From contig CAMPJJ010000083.1 in the NCBI GenBank assembly GCA_946886855.1, positions 1 to 25,863 on the forward strand: DNA of 25,863 bases, read 5' to 3'. The first letter of the stretch is position 1. Every line of letters starts with the position of its first letter. Below, piece after piece: positions 25,702 through 25,863 of this stretch. The stretch is from an uncultured Roseateles sp. Its GTDB lineage: Bacteria > Pseudomonadota > Gammaproteobacteria > Burkholderiales > Burkholderiaceae. A program made the position numbers and the translations under genes. Under the pieces are notes generated by a model. It was not told the origin of the DNA. It saw only the letters and a list, made by a program, of their open reading frames with translations, and did no database searches.

Positions 25702-25863
25702 GTTGGCTCCGGTAATGAACTGAGAAACACCCGCCCGAAGTCACAGACTCGCCGGCCTCGGACCCGAAGGGGCGACCGGTTGCCTGGAGCAGCGTCGGAA
25801 ATACGGTGAAGGGCGGGAGTTTACACGCGCCGGAGGACTCCCCGCTCTCCCCCTCCCCGGGGA

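Overview
The window (about two thirds G+C by eye) looks like the chromosome of a beta-proteobacterium of the order Burkholderiales. The best guess is the Leptothrix/Rubrivivax/Roseateles (Mitsuaria) side of the order. Three things point there: the gene order leuC-leuD-leuB-asd-fimV-truA-trpF-trpB-trpA-accD-folC-dedD-cvpA-purF-metZ-gltX, which is characteristic of the order; the protein sequences; and a secreted chitin-type lytic polysaccharide monooxygenase (LPMO), as found in chitinolytic members. Genus is inference; no search was run.

Core block (1-21081). Everything is on the minus strand and so is read from high to low coordinates. A LysR-type regulator (20128-21081) is followed by leuC, leuD and leuB (leucine), asd (aspartate family) and, behind a strong intrinsic terminator, fimV. 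A second strong terminator isolates fimV from truA-trpF-trpB-trpA-accD-folC, then come a DedD-like SPOR protein, cvpA, purF, metZ and gltX, and finally a tRNA-Ala(GGC) cut by the left edge. Several junctions overlap by one to four bases (purF/metZ, metZ/gltX, trpB/trpA), which suggests translational coupling. The block serves amino-acid biosynthesis (Leu, Trp, Met, aspartate family), purine, folate and fatty-acid precursor synthesis, tRNA charging and modification, and cell-envelope or pole organisation.

Accessory block (21082-25863). Here the pattern breaks. The only plus-strand gene encodes a secreted AA10 LPMO with a GbpA-like middle domain and a C-terminal chitin-binding module, preceded by a recognisable promoter and two hairpins in its leader. 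Convergent to it is a two-gene unit: a small basic protein of unknown family, and a Zeta-toxin-like P-loop kinase whose GTG start overlaps the partner's stop. This is a candidate toxin-antitoxin-like or kinase/partner module and is the most novel item in the window. Next come a large FAD-dependent dehydrogenase of the uncharacterised COG2509 type and a 54-residue, very basic protein gene with its own ribosome site and intrinsic terminator.

Non-coding structure worth attention: tandem repeats with units divisible by three at the 5' ends of leuC, trpB and trpF; a hairpin covering the trpB ribosome site; a perfect dyad before leuC; a triple-hairpin element whose edge contains the leuC stop codon; a palindrome upstream of fimV; and a promoter for the tRNA operon placed inside the end of gltX.
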